Origin: Nereida sp965655635
GTDB taxonomy: Bacteria; Pseudomonadota; Alphaproteobacteria; Rhodobacterales; Rhodobacteraceae
NCBI RefSeq assembly: GCF_965655635.1
Contig: NZ_CBFHHE010000007.1
Location: forward strand, 29,214-93,213
Direction: 5' to 3'
Length of the DNA stretch: 64,000 bases
Shown here: piece after piece, positions 61,781 through 64,000 of the stretch
Numbering within the stretch: position 1 is the first letter of the stretch
Layout of the letters: every line of letters begins with the position of its first letter
Made by a program: the position numbers and the translations under genes
Notes under the pieces: model-generated
Seen by the model: only the letters and a program-made list of their open reading frames with translations
The model's database searches: none
Told to the model about the DNA's origin: nothing

Positions 61781-62335
61781 ATGTCGGCTGAAGCAAAGTA
61801 TGAAATTGGCGAAGACAAGACATTGCTTTTGGTCGACGACGATGAGCCGTTTCTAAAGCGCTTGGCGAAAGCCATGGAAAAGCGCGGCTTTGCAGTTGAG
61901 ACCTCTGACAGTGTTGCAGGGGGCAAGGCGATCGCCACTGCGCGTACGCCTGCATATGCCGTTGTAGATTTAAGGTTAGGTGATGGGAACGGTCTTGATG
62001 TGGTTGAGGTCCTGCGCGCGCGCCGCCCCGATAGCCGTATCGTCGTGTTGACGGGGTACGGTGCAATTGCGACGGCTGTTGCTGCGGTGAAGATTGGAGC
62101 TACTGATTATTTATCAAAGCCAGCTGATGCGAATGACATTATCAACGCACTTTTGTCGGGCGACGATGAATTGCCCCCACCACCAGAAAACCCGATGTCA
62201 GCGGACCGTGTTCGTTGGGAGCATATTCAGCGTGTCTATGAGCTTTGTGACCGGAATGTTTCTGAGACAGCACGCCGCTTGAACATGCACAGGCGAACGC
62301 TGCAGCGCATTTTGGCAAAACGAAGCCCGCGATAA
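61781..62335 (+). CDS. regA: Response regulator RegA (PrrA/ActR)
   Basis: Redox-responsive global regulator of energy and carbon metabolism genes. 184 residues: receiver with LLVDDDEPFLKRLAKAMEKRGF, phospho-acceptor Asp63 (AVVDLRLGDGNGL) and Lys in DYLSKPAD, then a proline hinge (LPPPPENP) and a Fis-type helix-turn-helix (SETARRLNMHRRTLQRILAKR). The hinge and HTH sequence are nearly invariant in the family. Converges with the HD gene, one base apart. Confidence 0.97.
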   Translation: MSAEAKYEIGEDKTLLLVDDDEPFLKRLAKAMEKRGFAVETSDSVAGGKAIATARTPAYAVVDLRLGDGNGLDVVEVLRARRPDSRIVVLTGYGAIATAVAAVKIGATDYLSKPADANDIINALLSGDDELPPPPENPMSADRVRWEHIQRVYELCDRNVSETARRLNMHRRTLQRILAKRSPR

Positions 62336-62336
62336 G

Positions 62337-62927
62337 CTAAAGCTGCTCAATCAGTGCGTTGTAGCGCGCGGTGTAATCGGCGCGCACAACGGGTGCGGGG
62401 CGAAGTATGATTTCAAGATCGTCAATCAATGCTCCGTTTGGTTTGCCAAAGAACTTATCTGCCTCAGCTTCGGAAAAACCTGCAATCTGAACTGCTTCCA
62501 TCCATGCGCTGATCTGGTCAGCCTTTTTGATCTTTTTCTTAACAGTGACTGGTACTTTTGCCGGTAGACCAAAGCGAATGTGGATTGCTGCCTCAAGGCG
62601 TTCATCCAAAGCACTGTAACCCGGTCCAACGGCGGCCTTAACGGGGCTAATCATATCGCCAATCACGTATTCAGGTGCATCATGTAAAAGCGCAGCTAAC
62701 TGCCATTTTGCGGGGGCGCTGGGGTTCATTCGGGAAAAAATCGTCTCAACCAGCAGTGAGTGTTCGGCAACGGAATAGGCGAAATCACCAATCGTCTGCC
62801 CATTCCAGCGGGCAACGAACGCCAGCCCGTGAGCGATATCTTCGATCTCAATGTCGACTGGTGTCGGGTCAAGCAAGTCAAGTCGCCGTCCCGACAGCAT
62901 ACGCTGCCAAGCTCGTGGTTGTTTCAT
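62337..62927 (-). CDS. HD-domain phosphohydrolase (YfbR-like)
   Basis: 196-residue HD hydrolase. Metal ligands in FAYSVAEHSLLV and ALLHDAPEYVIGD, with a distal Asp near KKADQISAWMEA. The closest known types are 5'-nucleotidases acting on deoxynucleoside monophosphates, but the substrate is not shown. The N-terminal RAWQRMLSGRRLDLLDP is typical of the alphaproteobacterial group next to regA. Divergent from ahcY. Confidence 0.85.
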   Translation of the reverse strand: MKQPRAWQRMLSGRRLDLLDPTPVDIEIEDIAHGLAFVARWNGQTIGDFAYSVAEHSLLVETIFSRMNPSAPAKWQLAALLHDAPEYVIGDMISPVKAAVGPGYSALDERLEAAIHIRFGLPAKVPVTVKKKIKKADQISAWMEAVQIAGFSEAEADKFFGKPNGALIDDLEIILRPAPVVRADYTARYNALIEQL

Positions 62928-62960
62928 CAGATACGCCCCGTAAGATCACTTCCTGAAACT

Positions 62961-63000
62961 AAGGACCCTTCTACGCATTGTCGAGATGGGTCCGGAGTGC
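62961..63000 (+). other. Possible leader hairpin upstream of ahcY
   Basis: GGACCC (62963-62968) and GGGTCC (62988-62993) can pair around a 19-base loop in the 111-bp gap between the HD gene and ahcY. There is no T-run after it. It could be a leader structure, or chance; I could not match it to a SAH or SAM riboswitch. Confidence 0.25.
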
Positions 63001-63038
63001 TATCTGCCCGGTAAATTTAAATGAAAAGTGAGGCCACC

Positions 63039-64000
63039 ATGGCGAACGATTACATTGTTAAAGATATCTCTCTGGCTGATTTTGGCCGTAAAGAGCTTGA
63101 TATTGCGGAAACGGAAATGCCGGGTCTGATGGCGCTTCGTGAAGAGTATGGTGACACCAAGCCTTTGGCGGGTGCGCGTATCGTAGGCTCTCTGCACATG
63201 ACCATTCAAACGGCGGTTCTGATTGAGACGCTTGTTTATCTTGGCGCGGATGTTCGCTGGGCGTCGTGCAACATCTTCTCCACCCAAGACCACGCGGCGG
63301 CTGCAATTGCTGCAGGTGGTACGCCTGTGTTTGCGATCAAGGGCCAGTCTCTTGAAGAGCACTGGGACTACCTTGATAAATCTTTCATGTTCCCAGACGG
63401 GCCGAACCTGATCCTTGATGATGGTGGCGACGCCACTTTGTATATCCTGCTAGGCGCCCGCGTTGAGAACGGCGAAACTGACCTCATCGAAGTGCCGACA
63501 TCCGAAGAAGAAGTCGCTGTATTTGCACAGATCCAAAAGCGCATGAAGGAAAGCCCCGGTTGGTTCACAAAGATGCGTGGCCAAATCAAGGGTGTGTCCG
63601 AGGAAACAACCACTGGCGTTCACCGCCTGTATGATCTTGTGAAGCACGGACCGCTTCGGTTCCCCGCTATCACCGTTAACGACTCTGTCACCAAATCGAA
63701 GTTCGATAACAAATACGGCTGTAAAGAGAGCCTTGTTGACGGCATCCGCCGCGCGACTGACACAATGATGGCTGGTAAGGTTGCGGTTGTCATGGGCTAC
63801 GGCGACGTTGGTAAAGGCTCAGCTGCATCGCTTGCGGGTGCGGGCGCACGCGTAAAAGTCACCGAAGTTGATCCAATTTGTGCGCTCCAAGCGGCGATGG
63901 ACGGCTTTGAAGTGGTTCTGCTCGAAGATGTTGTAGACACCGCTGACATTTTCATCACCACAACTGGCAACAAAGACGTGATCCGCATCGAGCATATGCG
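63039..64000 (+). CDS. ahcY: Adenosylhomocysteinase (partial)
   Basis: Splits S-adenosylhomocysteine into adenosine and homocysteine, keeping SAM-dependent methylation going. The first 320 residues are seen; the right edge of the window cuts the rest. Start ATG 63039 (MANDYIVKDISLADFG) with GAGG six bases upstream. Hallmarks: GARIVGSLHMTIQTAVLIETL, WASCNIFSTQDHAAAAIA, VNDSVTKSKFDNKYGCKESL with the NAD-linked lysine, and the nucleotide-binding VVMGYGDVGKGSAA. Confidence 0.97.
   Translation, partial: MANDYIVKDISLADFGRKELDIAETEMPGLMALREEYGDTKPLAGARIVGSLHMTIQTAVLIETLVYLGADVRWASCNIFSTQDHAAAAIAAGGTPVFAIKGQSLEEHWDYLDKSFMFPDGPNLILDDGGDATLYILLGARVENGETDLIEVPTSEEEVAVFAQIQKRMKESPGWFTKMRGQIKGVSEETTTGVHRLYDLVKHGPLRFPAITVNDSVTKSKFDNKYGCKESLVDGIRRATDTMMAGKVAVVMGYGDVGKGSAASLAGAGARVKVTEVDPICALQAAMDGFEVVLLEDVVDTADIFITTTGNKDVIRIEHM

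Noticed and set aside
62990..63005. GAGTGCTA before ahcY as half of a CIRCE element
   Set aside because: Only a half site resembling GAGTGCTAA; no partner TTAGCACTC nine bases away.
1..64000. CRISPR arrays, prophage, integrases, insertion sequences, rRNA or tRNA genes
   Set aside because: I saw no spaced direct repeats, no transposase or integrase motifs and no tRNA-like cloverleaf in the gaps. Scanning by eye could miss a lone tRNA; tRNAscan-SE would settle it.

Overview
The window is a chromosomal segment from an alphaproteobacterium of the order Rhodobacterales, most likely a marine roseobacter. The evidence is the gene order rho-mnmE-mnmG-rsmG-parA-parB on one side of a DnaA-box region and maf-aroE-coaE-dnaQ-secB-tim44-smr-hslUV-trxA-addAB on the other, plus the RegB/SenC/RegA redox locus beside ahcY. 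Base composition looks moderate in GC. Genes are packed tightly, with many 4-8 bp start/stop overlaps and convergent genes whose ends overlap. I see no rRNA, tRNA, CRISPR array or intact insertion sequence.

Layout. 0-5.4 kb: a peptide-type ABC transporter and a proline iminopeptidase. 5.4-10.4 kb: ubiG, a MarR regulator, a nitrilase-family amidase, grxC, comF, a methyltransferase and hemH. 10.4-14.5 kb: an envelope and secretion region with a lipoprotein-like protein lacking the lipobox cysteine, a frameshifted RTX protein, two L,D-transpeptidases, a CAP lipoprotein and the C-terminal remnant of a HlyD type I secretion adaptor. 14.5-18.9 kb: an RNA uridine methyltransferase, CCA-adding enzyme, two Nudix hydrolases and Hsp33. 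18.9-20.6 kb: a broken response regulator-PP2C phosphatase facing an intact Hpt protein. 20.6-30.7 kb: ilvA, argG, a sulfotransferase-like/aminotransferase/PfkB kinase cluster, malic enzyme and mutS. 30.7-34.9 kb: grpE-hrcA and rph-rdgB-hemW.

34.9-45 kb is the replication and segregation core. ParA and ParB are encoded beside two perfect parS palindromes, which form the first codons of rsmG and mnmG. The 41.6-42.2 kb gap between the divergent rho and maf genes has two perfect DnaA boxes, near-consensus boxes, an IHF consensus, a CtrA consensus and an AT-rich palindrome. I interpret it as oriC. Flanking genes run away from it in both directions. The reading frame of maf has no ATG, GTG or TTG ahead of its essential N-terminal motif, and a DnaA box ends exactly at its likely start.

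45-58 kb holds protein quality control (SecB, HslUV, thioredoxin), AddAB recombination, AmgK-MurU peptidoglycan recycling and TsaE, the last five genes in one overlapping run that ends in trxA. 58-64 kb holds a doubly broken PAS protein, RegB, SenC, RegA, an HD hydrolase and the start of ahcY.

No single new defence or mobile system stands out. The most informative signals are the origin architecture, the start of maf, and a pattern of decay restricted to signalling and secretion genes (RTX protein, HlyD, REC-PP2C, PAS protein) among intact housekeeping genes.
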